A DNA stretch of 64,000 nt from NCBI RefSeq assembly GCF_019468465.1, contig NZ_CP080519.1, positions 7,805,001 to 7,869,000 on the forward strand, given 5' to 3'. The stretch comes from Amycolatopsis sp. DSM 110486. GTDB lineage: Bacteria; Actinomycetota; Actinomycetes; Mycobacteriales; Pseudonocardiaceae. Below, one piece after another: positions 16,652 to 24,768 of the stretch (position 1 is its first letter; each line of letters opens with the position of its first letter). Position numbers and translations under genes: made by a program. The notes below the pieces were generated by a model. It was not told the DNA's origin. It worked only from the letters and a program-made list of their open reading frames with translations, and did not search any database.

Positions 16652-16740
16652 ATGCCGACGATCACCACCGACGACGGTGTCGAGATCTTCTAGCCGTTCG
16701 GTCCGCGCGGCGCAGTGGGCGGCTGGAGTCGGTGCCGGGG
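16652..16740 (+). pseudogene. N-terminal remnant of a haloperoxidase-type alpha/beta hydrolase
   Basis: An ATG with a good GGAGA ribosome site opens MPTITTDDGVEIF and then meets TAG at 16691-16693. Non-heme chloroperoxidase-like hydrolases commonly start MPTITTxDGVEIFYKDWGP; here the Tyr codon has become a stop, and after it the same frame still reads PFGPRGAVGG, close to the expected sequence. The rest of the gene is missing. So this is a nonsense-mutated and truncated relic between the ECF terminator and the mannosyltransferase gene. The remaining bases to 16848 hold nothing I recognise. Confidence 0.6.
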
Positions 16741-16848
16741 TGAACCGAGGTTAGGCCGCGTGAGCCATGCCCAGCCAATGCCTAAATCGCCGCCTGCCAT
16801 GCCCCTTCGCGCATAGCGGGCGAATTCGTCTACTGTGGACTCCGCCGC

Positions 16849-18222
16849 TCAGATCGCGTAGTGCCAGCCGGTGAGGGCGTAGGCGCTGAACCAGCAGCCG
16901 ACGAGGACCACGCCGGCGGTCGCCGCGACGGCGGTGCTCCTGCGGCGGCCGGACAGCCCCTGGGCGAGTGGCAGCAGCAGGACGAAGCCGGGCAACAGGA
17001 ACCGCGCCTTCGCGAACGGGATGCCCGCGGTGCCGGCCACGAGCACCACCATGCCCGCGCCGAAGAGGATCAGCGGCCACCAGCTCGGCCGCTCGCGCAG
17101 CCTGAGCAGGAGCAGCGCGGCCGCGATGATCGCGAGGAACACCACGAAGACGTTCCCGACCTCCATCACCGACCGGCCTTGGACGAGCTGCTGGCCGACG
17201 AAGCCGAACGTCTCCGCGCCGGCGTCGAAGCGGGTGTTCCAGCCGTGCCACTCGAGGTCGAACCAGCCGAACAGGCTGCCCGTCTGGTTCGCGACCCACA
17301 GCCAGTAGCCGATCAGCCCCACCGGCGCCGCGGCCGCCGCGATCAGCGGCGCCGGCCGCGGTGCCCGGGCGAAGGCCACCACACCGGCGAAGACGACCAC
17401 CGCCACCAGCACCACCGCCGTCGGCCGCGTCAGCCCGGCGGCGACACAGCAGAGCGCCGCGAGCGCCCACCGCCTCTCGACGAGCCCGACGAGCGCCCAC
17501 GCCACGAACGTCGTGAACAGGGCTTCGGTGTAGACCATCGAGAGCGTGATCGACAGCGGCGCGCCAGCCCACAGCGCCACGAGCAGCAGCCCGGTCCGCT
17601 CCTTCCCCGCCCCGGCGGTTTTGCCGAGGCGGTAGACGCCCAGCGCCGCCACGATCCCCGCGATGAGGCTGATCAGCAGTCCGGCAGCGGTGCTGCCGAG
17701 CCCCGTGCCGGTCGCCAGCGCGTGCATGAGGAACGGGTACAACGGGAAGAACGCCAGCGGCGTGTGCGGGGCGAAGTTCCCGGCGGCGTCGACGAGCCCG
17801 TGGGTGATCCCGCCGTAGCCGTCGTCCGCGATCGCCAGGTACCACTGCCCGTCCCACGCGGTGAGCCGGTCGAGCAACGGCTGCCCGGTACTCGACGCGA
17901 ACAACGCCAGCACCACCACTCCGACCACCCGCACCGCGAGATACACCCCGGCGGCGCGCAGATAACCGAGACGCGCCGAGGCCACGGCGCGAGTCGAGGC
18001 CGGGGCCGGCGTGGGGGTGGACAACAACGTGGTCATGGCGGGTTTCCGTTCACGGGCAGCGCGCGGTCGGCGCTGTTGGGCCGGCTCGGCGGTCATGGGG
18101 GAGCAAGCGGGAATGGCGGGCGAGTGGGAGGTCTTGGTGGAGGCCGACGTGCTCAGGCTGGAGGTGGCTGGTTTCGGCGGGCCGAGGCGTTCGGCGTGAG
18201 GTTCGGCCGGCGAGGCGGTCAC
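16849..18222 (-). CDS. Integral membrane mannosyltransferase-like protein (GT-C, PIG-V-like)
   Basis: The product of up to 457 residues has about ten membrane segments. A first-loop motif WDGQWYLAIADDGYGG (after the first helix) matches PIG-V/GPI-mannosyltransferase-like GT-C enzymes, whose loop acids bind the lipid-linked sugar donor; HTPLAFFPLYPFLMHAL follows, also typical. It probably transfers a sugar from a polyprenyl-phosphate donor at the outer membrane face. The GTG at 18222 overlaps the upstream stop (GTGA), which favours it, but it adds a 62-residue Pro/Ala/Ser-rich head; an ATG at 18036 just before the first helix is a real alternative. It is the last gene of an operon with a sigma factor. 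Confidence 0.82.
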   Translation of the reverse strand: MTASPAEPHAERLGPPKPATSSLSTSASTKTSHSPAIPACSPMTAEPAQQRRPRAARERKPAMTTLLSTPTPAPASTRAVASARLGYLRAAGVYLAVRVVGVVVLALFASSTGQPLLDRLTAWDGQWYLAIADDGYGGITHGLVDAAGNFAPHTPLAFFPLYPFLMHALATGTGLGSTAAGLLISLIAGIVAALGVYRLGKTAGAGKERTGLLLVALWAGAPLSITLSMVYTEALFTTFVAWALVGLVERRWALAALCCVAAGLTRPTAVVLVAVVVFAGVVAFARAPRPAPLIAAAAAPVGLIGYWLWVANQTGSLFGWFDLEWHGWNTRFDAGAETFGFVGQQLVQGRSVMEVGNVFVVFLAIIAAALLLLRLRERPSWWPLILFGAGMVVLVAGTAGIPFAKARFLLPGFVLLLPLAQGLSGRRRSTAVAATAGVVLVGCWFSAYALTGWHYAI

Positions 18223-18608
18223 GGGGTGCTGGTCGGCGACAGGCCGTCGTCGGTCGGCGAGAAGCCGGGGCTTGCGGGTGCGTGGGAGGTCGTCGAGACG
18301 GGCGCCGTGCCCGGTGGGGGCGGGGTGTGGGTGGTGCCCGTGACGGTGGGGGTCGTCGTGGAGGTGGCCGTGGGCAGGGGCGGCGCGGCGGGGCCCAGGT
18401 GCTCGGCGGGCTGCGCGCGCAGGAACAGGGGGACGAGTACGAGGGTCGCGGTGGCCAGGGCGCTGCCGGAGATGGCCAGGCCGCGGCGGACGGCGCGGTG
18501 GCGGCGGCCCCGGCGCAGCACCGTGGAGAGGGTGGCGTCGAAGTCGCCTGCGCCGGAACCGTCGGGGCCGGCCAGGTGGATGAGGGCGCGTGCCTGGTCT
18601 TCGTTCAT
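18219..18608 (-). CDS. Single-pass membrane protein coupled to ECF sigma factor (possible anti-sigma factor)
   Basis: The 129-residue protein starts MNEDQARALIHLAG, the ATG overlapping the sigma factor stop (ATGA). It has a short acidic cytoplasmic head, a basic stretch LRRGRRHRAVRRG (31-43), one membrane segment (about 44-64) and an outer tail of 65 residues very rich in Pro and Thr. Its place directly after a SigE-family sigma gene and its single helix suggest an anti-sigma or sigma-accessory role. No zinc-binding ZAS motif (HxxxCxxC) is present, so this is inference from context. Its own stop overlaps the start of the mannosyltransferase. Confidence 0.72.
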   Translation of the reverse strand: MNEDQARALIHLAGPDGSGAGDFDATLSTVLRRGRRHRAVRRGLAISGSALATATLVLVPLFLRAQPAEHLGPAAPPLPTATSTTTPTVTGTTHTPPPPGTAPVSTTSHAPASPGFSPTDDGLSPTSTP

Positions 18609-19132
18609 CGCTCGCTCTCCTCGGGGAACGGGTCGCGGAAGCCCAGAGGGTCGAGCGCGCGTTTGAGCGCGGCGAGGCCGCGGGCGGACTGGCTTTTCAC
18701 GGTGCCCTCGCTGCACCCGAGGGCGGTGGCCGTCTCGCCGACGCTGAGGTCGTTCCAGAAGCGCAGCACGAGCACGGCCCGTTGCCGCGGCGGCACCTGC
18801 GCCAGCGCCGTGCGCACGGCGAGTCGGCCGGCGTGGTCGGTTTCGGGCAGGGCGGTGGTGTCGGGCGGGGCGGCGGAGGTCAGTTCCAGCTGCCGCCACT
18901 TGCGCCGGTTCTCCCGCACGAACGTGCGCACGAGCACGGTGCGCGCGTAGGCGTCCAGGCCGCCCTGGCGCACCAGCCGGGGCCAGATCACGTAGAGCTT
19001 GACGAGAGTGGTCTGCACCAAGTCGTCGGCGCGGTGCCATTCGCCGCTGAGTACGTACGCGGTGGTCCGCAGCGCCGAGGCACGACTGTGCACGAAGGCG
19101 GTGTAATCCGCCTCCCAGTCCCGGTGACCCAC
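18605..19132 (-). CDS. SigE-family ECF RNA polymerase sigma factor
   Basis: The 175-residue sigma factor shows region 2 (ALRTTAYVLSGEWHRADDLVQTTLVKLYVIWP) and region 4 (VPPRQRAVLVLRFWNDLSVGETATALGCSEGTVKSQSARGLAALK), with the WHRADDLVQTTL wording of the actinobacterial SigE-type (TIGR02983-like) family. It heads a three-gene operon in which both following junctions are 4-nt overlaps, so synthesis is likely coupled. A GTGAC-N4-GTCAC repeat lies about 85 nt upstream of the start. Confidence 0.9.
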   Translation of the reverse strand: MGHRDWEADYTAFVHSRASALRTTAYVLSGEWHRADDLVQTTLVKLYVIWPRLVRQGGLDAYARTVLVRTFVRENRRKWRQLELTSAAPPDTTALPETDHAGRLAVRTALAQVPPRQRAVLVLRFWNDLSVGETATALGCSEGTVKSQSARGLAALKRALDPLGFRDPFPEESER

Positions 19133-19216
19133 TCGCTGCTCCTCGCTCGGACCGCCGTTCAGCAGCCCTCACTCCACAAAGGCCATGGGCGGGCCCTGCG
19201 GTTGCACGCGAATCGG

Positions 19217-19230
19217 GTGACGCACGTCAC
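19217..19230. promoter_or_regulatory. Inverted repeat upstream of SigE-family sigma gene
   Basis: GTGACGCACGTCAC is a 5-bp-arm inverted repeat with a 4-nt centre, 85 nt upstream of the sigma start on the reverse strand. It could be an operator for the sigma operon; no known consensus is claimed. Confidence 0.35.
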
Positions 19231-19252
19231 TGCCGCGAACACAGTAGAACGT

Positions 19253-19278
19253 CCGTGACCGGATCAGCCCGGTCACGG
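19253..19278 (-). terminator. Terminator of the GH30 gene
   Basis: A perfect 10-bp stem (19253-19262 with 19269-19278) and a 6-nt loop lie 34 nt beyond the stop of the GH30 gene on the reverse strand, and upstream of the sigma promoter region. Confidence 0.7.
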
Positions 19279-19312
19279 GCGTGGCGGACGAAAAGTCGTC
19301 CGGTGTCGACGG

Positions 19313-21166
19313 TTACGCCGGGACCGACCAGCGCTGGTTGGGGCCGCCGGAGCAGGTCCAGATCTGCAGCTTGGTGCCGTTGGCCGTCGAGCCGTCCTTC
19401 ACGTCCAGGCACTTGCCGCTGCCCGCGTTGACCAGCGAGCCGTTCGCGCCGGTCGACCACTTCTGGTTGGCGGCGCCGAAGCAGTCCCAGAGCTGGACCG
19501 CGGCGCCGTCGGCGGTGCCGTTGCCGGTGACGTCGAGGCACTTGCCCAGGCCGCGGACGGTGCCGTCACTCGAGAGCGTCCAGTGCTGGTTCGGGCCCGA
19601 CGTGCAGTCCCACAGCTGCGGCTGGTTGCCGTTGGCGGTCGAGCCGCCGGTGACGTCGAGGCACTTGCCGCCGAGGCCGGAGATCGGGCCGGTGCGGCCG
19701 GCAGGCGGGGGAGTGGTGGTGCCGCCGCCGCTGCCGGGCCAGGTGAACGTGGCCATCGAGCCACCGGGCAGCTGGTAGCCGAACGACTGGCCGCCGAAGG
19801 AGACCTGGAAGTTCTGCGTGCCACCGGTGTTGAGCGCGACGAGCACGATCGTGCCGTCCGGGTTGCGGAACGCGACGTTCTCGACACCGCCCTCGCCGTA
19901 ACCCGTCGAGTCGATCCGCACGGCGCCGGGCTGCACGAACTTGCTCAGGTGGCCGAGCACGTAGTACTCGGCGTTGTAGGTCACGTTGCCACCGCCGACG
20001 GTCACGACACCGTTGCAGTTGCCGCAGCTGCCGATCACCGGGCCGTGGTTGTTGTCCAGCGCCATGTTCCACAGCGCGACGGTGCGCGCGTAGTTGCGCG
20101 TGGCGCCGATCGTGAGGTTCATGCCCTGCCACCGCAACGTGTCGGCGAAGCTGTTCGCGACGTTGTCGGAGTCGTGGCCGGAGCATTCGGTGAAGAAGAT
20201 GTCCTTGTGCTGGTCGCCGTACACCTTGGACTGGGCCGACGGGTCACCGCCGTAGCAGTGCCACGCCGAGCCGGCCACGTTGTCGCCGGCCTGGTTGTTC
20301 ACCTGCTCGGCGAAGTCCGTGACGTCCCAGTTGTGGTCGTAGCCCAGGATCTTCGCCGGCAGGCCCGCCGCGCGCAGCTTCGGCGCGAGGGTGTTGATGA
20401 TGTTCGCCTGCTGGGCGGGCTCCATGTACATGCTGGGGTAGCCGGGTGCGGAGAACCGCGGCTCGTTCTGCACGCTCAGGTAGTCGATCGGCACCCCCGC
20501 CGCCCCGTAGGCCTGCGCGAACTTCACCAGGTAGTCGGCGAAAACCCCGTTCTGGTCGCTGCGCAGCGAGCCGCCGATGAGGCTGTTGTTGTCCTTCATC
20601 CACGCCGGCCCGCTCCACGGGGTGGCCATGACCGACAGCTTCGGGTTCAGGCTCTTGGCCTGCTTGACCAGCGGCAGGATGGAGGAGTTGTCGTGCGCCA
20701 CGGAAAACCGCGAGAGACTCGGGTCCGCCGCGCCGTCGTCGTAGGTGTAGAAGCTGCGCGAAAAGTCCGACGCGCCGATGGGCTGGCGCAGGAAACTCAA
20801 CCCGATTCCGCCGGACGTGGTGAACAGTGAGTTCATGATCTCGTCACGCCGCGGCGAGTTGGTGATGTTCCACGCAGCCGAGTCGGTGAACGACGCGCCG
20901 AAGCCCACCATCGACTGGTAGGTGGTGGTGGGGTTCACCGTGATCACCGGTCCGCTGCCGCCGGAGCCGAACGACACGTTTCCCTGCTGCTTCAACAGGT
21001 TCGTGCGGTCGGTGGTGGTGAGCCACACGCTCGCGGTGGTGGCCGCGTGCGCGACCGGCGCGGGCGCGGCGAGGTAGGCTCCGGCGCTCGCGGTGGCGAC
21101 GACGGCCGCGGCCGTGATCCGCCAGCGCGCGCGAGCCGATCTCGGCCGGGTTGCTGTGCCTGACAT
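19313..21166 (-). CDS. Secreted GH30-family glycosidase with C-terminal ricin-type lectin domain
   Basis: The 617-residue enzyme starts with a signal peptide (Arg-rich start, hydrophobic core, cleavage after AHA near residue 41). The catalytic part (about 45-480) fits GH30: QSMVGFGASFTDSAAW, the acid/base Glu in SVQNEPRFS (about Glu235) and the nucleophile Glu in FFTECSG (about Glu327). A TPPP linker leads to a ricin-B/CBM13 domain (about 496-617) with three repeats, each with KCLDVTGG-like and QLWDC / QxW motifs. The GH30 group covers glucosylceramidase, beta-1,6-glucanase and xylanase; wording is closest to the glucocerebrosidase/beta-1,6-glucanase side, so fungal cell-wall glucan is a plausible target. 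The start is the ATG with GAGGAG upstream. Confidence 0.9.
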   Translation of the reverse strand: MSGTATRPRSARARWRITAAAVVATASAGAYLAAPAPVAHAATTASVWLTTTDRTNLLKQQGNVSFGSGGSGPVITVNPTTTYQSMVGFGASFTDSAAWNITNSPRRDEIMNSLFTTSGGIGLSFLRQPIGASDFSRSFYTYDDGAADPSLSRFSVAHDNSSILPLVKQAKSLNPKLSVMATPWSGPAWMKDNNSLIGGSLRSDQNGVFADYLVKFAQAYGAAGVPIDYLSVQNEPRFSAPGYPSMYMEPAQQANIINTLAPKLRAAGLPAKILGYDHNWDVTDFAEQVNNQAGDNVAGSAWHCYGGDPSAQSKVYGDQHKDIFFTECSGHDSDNVANSFADTLRWQGMNLTIGATRNYARTVALWNMALDNNHGPVIGSCGNCNGVVTVGGGNVTYNAEYYVLGHLSKFVQPGAVRIDSTGYGEGGVENVAFRNPDGTIVLVALNTGGTQNFQVSFGGQSFGYQLPGGSMATFTWPGSGGGTTTPPPAGRTGPISGLGGKCLDVTGGSTANGNQPQLWDCTSGPNQHWTLSSDGTVRGLGKCLDVTGNGTADGAAVQLWDCFGAANQKWSTGANGSLVNAGSGKCLDVKDGSTANGTKLQIWTCSGGPNQRWSVPA

Positions 21167-21304
21167 TCCGCTCCTCGGTGGGATCAGGAGCACGCTCGCG
21201 GGGAGCGGCTCGTCTCCTGCCACAGTGGCGGCTGTCCGGCAGATTTCAGTGGCGCCTCGAGGCGAGGCGGGCGCCGGTCGGAGTTTCCCGGCCGGCAGCC
21301 CGGC

Positions 21305-21321
21305 AATGGTAAATTTCCATT
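21305..21321. promoter_or_regulatory. AT-rich palindrome upstream of GH30 gene
   Basis: AATGGTAAATTTCCATT pairs at 7 of 8 positions around its centre, standing out in GC-rich DNA 139 nt before the GH30 start and 66 nt after the 3' end of the hydrolase gene. It is a candidate operator for the secreted glycosidase. Confidence 0.5.
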
Positions 21322-21386
21322 ACGAACGGTGTCAAGGCGCCGATCGACCGTTCCTCACGCGGCGGTGAGGAACGTCATCGGCCCGA

Positions 21387-22301
21387 TCACGGAATTCCGC
21401 GGAAAGCGCCCGGAGAATCGGTGATGACGTCCGCGACCTGGTCGGGAGCGGACAGGAACGCCGAATGCGCCGTGGTGAGCCCGAAAACCCTGGTGGGATT
21501 GCCGGGGAACGCCGCGTCGGCCTGGCTGACGAACAGCGTCTGCAGCTCGACGGGAATGGTGCGGTCCTGCGTGCACAGGATGTACGTGCGGGGAACCGAA
21601 CCCCAGCCCGACCCGGTGAGAGTGGTGCTTTCCACCACCATCGCCACGGGCGCGTCGCAGCTGAGCAGCGCGATCGCGGCCGCCGCTTTCCGTTCCTCGA
21701 CGTCACCGTAGAACGCCTCGCGGATGGCCTTTTGGACCTCGGGGTCCGGATTGCCGGGGTCGATCCGCAACGCGCCCGTGCTCTCGGGATCGCCGACCAG
21801 CAGCGGCATGAACCGGTTGCTCCGCCCTTCCGGCAGCGACGGGTACACCAGGCACGGCGTGTCCGAGGCCGGCATGTACGCCGCGAGGTAGTACAGGTGC
21901 GCGAAGAGCCGGGGTTCGCGCTCCGCCGCCCTGGTCAGCACCGCGCCGCCCATGCTGTGGGCGACCACGGGAAGCCGCCCGCCACCGATCGCCTCGATCC
22001 GGCCGATCAGCAGGTCGGCCGCGGCGTCGAGGCCGATCCCGGCGACCGGCGACGGTTCGGTGGCGAATGCGTCGGCATCGAAGGGCCGGCGCGTGGCCGA
22101 GCCCGGTGCCACGGCGTGCAGTCCGTGCGCGGCCAGGTCCAGCGCCACGGCCGCGCGTCCCCGCGCGGCGAGCTCGGCGATCACTTCCGTCCAGGCCCAC
22201 GAGCCGTGGTAGAAGCCGTTCACCAGAACGATCGGGGCGTCCGCCGCCGTGTTTTCCTCCACAACCGCACGATTGTGCACGGGACCGGCCGCCGAAACCA
22301 C
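21387..22301 (-). CDS. Alpha/beta-hydrolase
   Basis: The 304-residue protein has the alpha/beta-hydrolase layout: oxyanion region VLVNGFYHGSWAWTEV (about 25-40), nucleophile elbow VAHSMGGAV, acid near YILCTQDRTIPV and a C-terminal His in TTAHSAFLSAP. It resembles the EstC/salicylate-esterase-like group (HGSWAW and L..HSxxxxxP endings). There is no signal peptide. The GTG at 22301 gives the full frame; an internal GTG at VVEENTAADAP is possible because no strong ribosome site is visible. Substrate is unknown. It lies downstream of the MarR gene with a structured spacer in between. Confidence 0.8.
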   Translation of the reverse strand: MVSAAGPVHNRAVVEENTAADAPIVLVNGFYHGSWAWTEVIAELAARGRAAVALDLAAHGLHAVAPGSATRRPFDADAFATEPSPVAGIGLDAAADLLIGRIEAIGGGRLPVVAHSMGGAVLTRAAEREPRLFAHLYYLAAYMPASDTPCLVYPSLPEGRSNRFMPLLVGDPESTGALRIDPGNPDPEVQKAIREAFYGDVEERKAAAAIALLSCDAPVAMVVESTTLTGSGWGSVPRTYILCTQDRTIPVELQTLFVSQADAAFPGNPTRVFGLTTAHSAFLSAPDQVADVITDSPGAFRGIP

Positions 22302-22411
22302 GCGTGATCGAGTCAGTTTCTGTCGCCGTCGGATCAGGTGTCGACGCTGGTGCCGGGCGGTACGAACGCCGGTGAAGCTGTTGTACAGTCATGCCTATTG
22401 ACGACCATCCC

Positions 22412-22461
22412 GTGTGCGGCTGAACCAGAGCTCACTCTGGCTCGACCGAGTGGCCGCACAC
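22412..22461. other. Three-way-junction palindromic element
   Basis: An outer 9-bp stem (GTGTGCGGC at 22412-22420 with GCCGCACAC at 22453-22461) encloses two small hairpins: CCAGAG-CTCA-CTCTGG (22425-22440) and CTCG-AC-CGAG (22441-22450). It sits about 110 nt past the MarR stop in the MarR-to-hydrolase spacer. It may be a terminator of marR or a structured leader element for the hydrolase gene. Confidence 0.5.
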
Positions 22462-22568
22462 GCGCACGAAGACGCACACGCGGTTCACCGCCGAGCCGGC
22501 TCGGCCAGCCGATACCCGAAACCACAGTCTTCGACCACCTCGGGCTCGCCCACGGCGCCGTGAGCGGA

Positions 22569-23033
22569 TCAGTCCGCGGAGACGGTGCGCCGCTGGTGCT
22601 CCGCGACGTCCATGAACACGCGCTTGAACGCCGCGTAGGACTCGCGGCCCACGCGGCGGGCGTGGCGGTCCTGCATGCTCGCCATGATGCGGTCGGCCGT
22701 GCGCATCTGGTCGAGGCCGCGTTCGGTCGGGCAGACGAGCTTGGCCCGGCGGTCGCCGGGGTCGGGCCGGCGGAACACGTAGCCCAGCGCCTCCAGTTCG
22801 TCCACGAGCAGGCCGATCGCCTGTTTGGCCTGGCCGGAGAGCCGCGCGAGCTCGGTCGCGCGCAGACCACCCGGATCGAGGTAGGCCAGTACCACCCCGT
22901 GCCGGGGGTGCAGATCGTCGAAACCCTGGGCGACGAGCTTCGCGAAGAGTTCGCGTTGAACGGCGAACAGGAGCCTCGCTGACAGCACCCCGAGGTCCGG
23001 ATTCGTCGAGTTCCGCTCCGCCCGGGTAACCAC
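22569..23033 (-). CDS. MarR-family transcriptional regulator
   Basis: The 154-residue protein has the MarR winged helix: HPRHGVVLAYLDPGGLRATELARLSGQAKQAIGLLVDELEALGYVFRRPDPGDRRAKLV spans helix 3 to the wing, including the DxRxK-type wing motif (DRRAK). Flanking helices give dimerisation. It is divergent from the RclA-like flavoprotein gene with 193 nt between starts, so it probably controls that gene, and perhaps itself. Its Cys appears only in the wing area (VCPTERG), so a redox-switch mechanism is possible but unproven. Confidence 0.88.
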   Translation of the reverse strand: MVTRAERNSTNPDLGVLSARLLFAVQRELFAKLVAQGFDDLHPRHGVVLAYLDPGGLRATELARLSGQAKQAIGLLVDELEALGYVFRRPDPGDRRAKLVCPTERGLDQMRTADRIMASMQDRHARRVGRESYAAFKRVFMDVAEHQRRTVSAD

Positions 23034-23165
23034 TCACCGCCTCCTTCGGCCGCGCGGCCGCCGAACGCCGCCGCGGGATGGCCGATCATAAACGTTCGAC
23101 CTGGACCGGCTCCGGGCGGCGCGCCGCTGGACGGTCGCCCGAGGACGGCGCCGAGCCGGGCCAGG

Positions 23166-23192
23166 TTGATCCGATCTCGGCGAAAATTGATC
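23166..23192. promoter_or_regulatory. Direct repeat in the MarR/rclA divergent promoter
   Basis: TTGATC occurs at 23166-23171 and 23187-23192, 21 bp (two helix turns) apart, in an AT-richer patch 35-61 nt before the rclA start. It may be a regulator site or promoter element. Confidence 0.35.
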
Positions 23193-23226
23193 TTTTCATG
23201 CGTAGTCGAGCCTCTTCGGGAGGCGA

Positions 23227-24621
23227 ATGCTGGACCGTATGGACGACATGCACTTCGATCTGGTGGTCATCGGCTTCGGCAAGGGCGGCAAGACGCTGGC
23301 CGCGGCGCTGGGGAAGCTCGGCAAGCGCGTCGCGATGATCGAGCAGTCCGCGGCGATGTACGGCGGCACCTGCATCAACATCGGCTGCGTGCCCACCAAG
23401 TCGCTCGTCCACCACGCCGAGCACCCCGGAGCGGGCACCCCGCCCGAGCGCCACCGCAGGGCGGTCGAGGCCACGCGCGCGCTCACCACGGCCATGCGGG
23501 GCAAGAACTTCGCCATGCTCGACACGATCGACACCGTCACCGTGATCACCGGCAAGGCGACGTTCCTCGACCCCAAGACCGTGCGGGTCGCCGCGGGGGA
23601 GGACGTCCTGCGCGTCACGGCCGAGACGATCGTGATCAACACCGGCGCCGTGCCGACGGTCCCGGCCATCCCGGGCCTGCGCGAGAGCACCCGGCTGCTG
23701 ACCAGCACCGACCTGATCGACCTCGACCACCTGCCCCAGCGCCTCGCGATCCTCGGCGGCGGGTACGTCGGCGTGGAGTTCGCCTCGACGTACGCCCAGT
23801 TCGGCAGCGCGGTCACGGTGCTCGACGCCGCGCCGCGGATCATGCCCCGCGAGGACGAGGACATCGCCGCGGCGGCCACCGGCATCCTGCGCGGGGCCGG
23901 GGTCGAGTTCGTCTACGACGCCCAGGTGACCGGCGTCCGCGACATCGACAACGGCGTGGAGATCACCTACGAGATCGACGGCGAGCCGCACACGCTCGCG
24001 GCCGACGACGTGCTGGCCGCGACCGGGCGCACACCCGCCACCGAGGGCCTGGGCCTCGCCCGCGCGAGCGTGCGCACCACCGCCACCGGAGCCGTCGAGG
24101 TCGACGAGCACCTGCGCACCAGCCAGCCGCACATCTTCGCGATCGGCGACGTCAACGGCGGCCCGCAGTTCACCTACATCTCGCTCGACGACTACCGCAT
24201 CGTGGCCGACCAGATTCTCGGCGGCGGCAACCGGTCCACAAAGGACCGGAAGTTCATCCCGTACACGGTGTTCATGAGCCCGGCGCTCTCGCGCGTGGGC
24301 CTCACCGAACGCGAAGCCGTGGAGCGCGGGCTGCCGGTGAAGGTCGTGGAGAAGGCCGTGGCCGACATCGCCGCCATGCCTCGGTCGAAGATCGTCGGCG
24401 AGACGCGCGGCGTGATGAAGTTCGTCCTCGACCGCGAAACCGACCTGATCGTGGGCGCGACGCTGCTGGGCGTCGATTCGCAGGAGCTGATCAACCTCGT
24501 CACGCTCGCGATGCGCCACGACGTGACCGCGACCGAGCTGCGCGACTCCGTCTACACGCACCCCTCGTCGTCGGAGGCGTTCAACGAGGTGCTCGGCATG
24601 CCGCCGGTCCGGACGCACTGA
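23227..24621 (+). CDS. rclA: RclA-like pyridine nucleotide-disulfide oxidoreductase
   Basis: The 464-residue flavoprotein resembles E. coli RclA: DLVVIGFGKGGKTLAAALGK (FAD-binding, about 11-30), IEQSAAMYGGTCINIGCVPTK with the redox pair Cys49/Cys54, NAD(P)-binding LAILGGGYVGVEFAS, IFAIGDVNGG and a C-terminal dimerisation domain ending YTHPSSSEAFNE, where the His/Glu pair is conserved. E. coli RclA protects against reactive chlorine and reduces Cu(II); a similar stress role is likely but untested here. ATGs at 23227, 23239 and 23248 compete; the GGGAGGC ribosome site is close to the first. It is divergent from a MarR regulator. Confidence 0.85.
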   Translation: MLDRMDDMHFDLVVIGFGKGGKTLAAALGKLGKRVAMIEQSAAMYGGTCINIGCVPTKSLVHHAEHPGAGTPPERHRRAVEATRALTTAMRGKNFAMLDTIDTVTVITGKATFLDPKTVRVAAGEDVLRVTAETIVINTGAVPTVPAIPGLRESTRLLTSTDLIDLDHLPQRLAILGGGYVGVEFASTYAQFGSAVTVLDAAPRIMPREDEDIAAAATGILRGAGVEFVYDAQVTGVRDIDNGVEITYEIDGEPHTLAADDVLAATGRTPATEGLGLARASVRTTATGAVEVDEHLRTSQPHIFAIGDVNGGPQFTYISLDDYRIVADQILGGGNRSTKDRKFIPYTVFMSPALSRVGLTEREAVERGLPVKVVEKAVADIAAMPRSKIVGETRGVMKFVLDRETDLIVGATLLGVDSQELINLVTLAMRHDVTATELRDSVYTHPSSSEAFNEVLGMPPVRTH

Positions 24622-24768
24622 GCCGGGTGGTCGGCAGGCGTCCTCTTCGGACAGCGGCGCCGGGGTGATCCGGTTCGGCTCGGATTTGATCCGTTCGCGC
24701 ATGGCGGGGTCCTGCCCGCTGCGTGATGATCAAGACGCGCACCGGCACCACTGGCGAAGGGCGAGACC

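Noticed and set aside
22412..22461. tRNA gene
   Set aside because: Only about 50 nt, no anticodon loop, no T-loop GTTCGA and no CCA; it does not fold as a tRNA.
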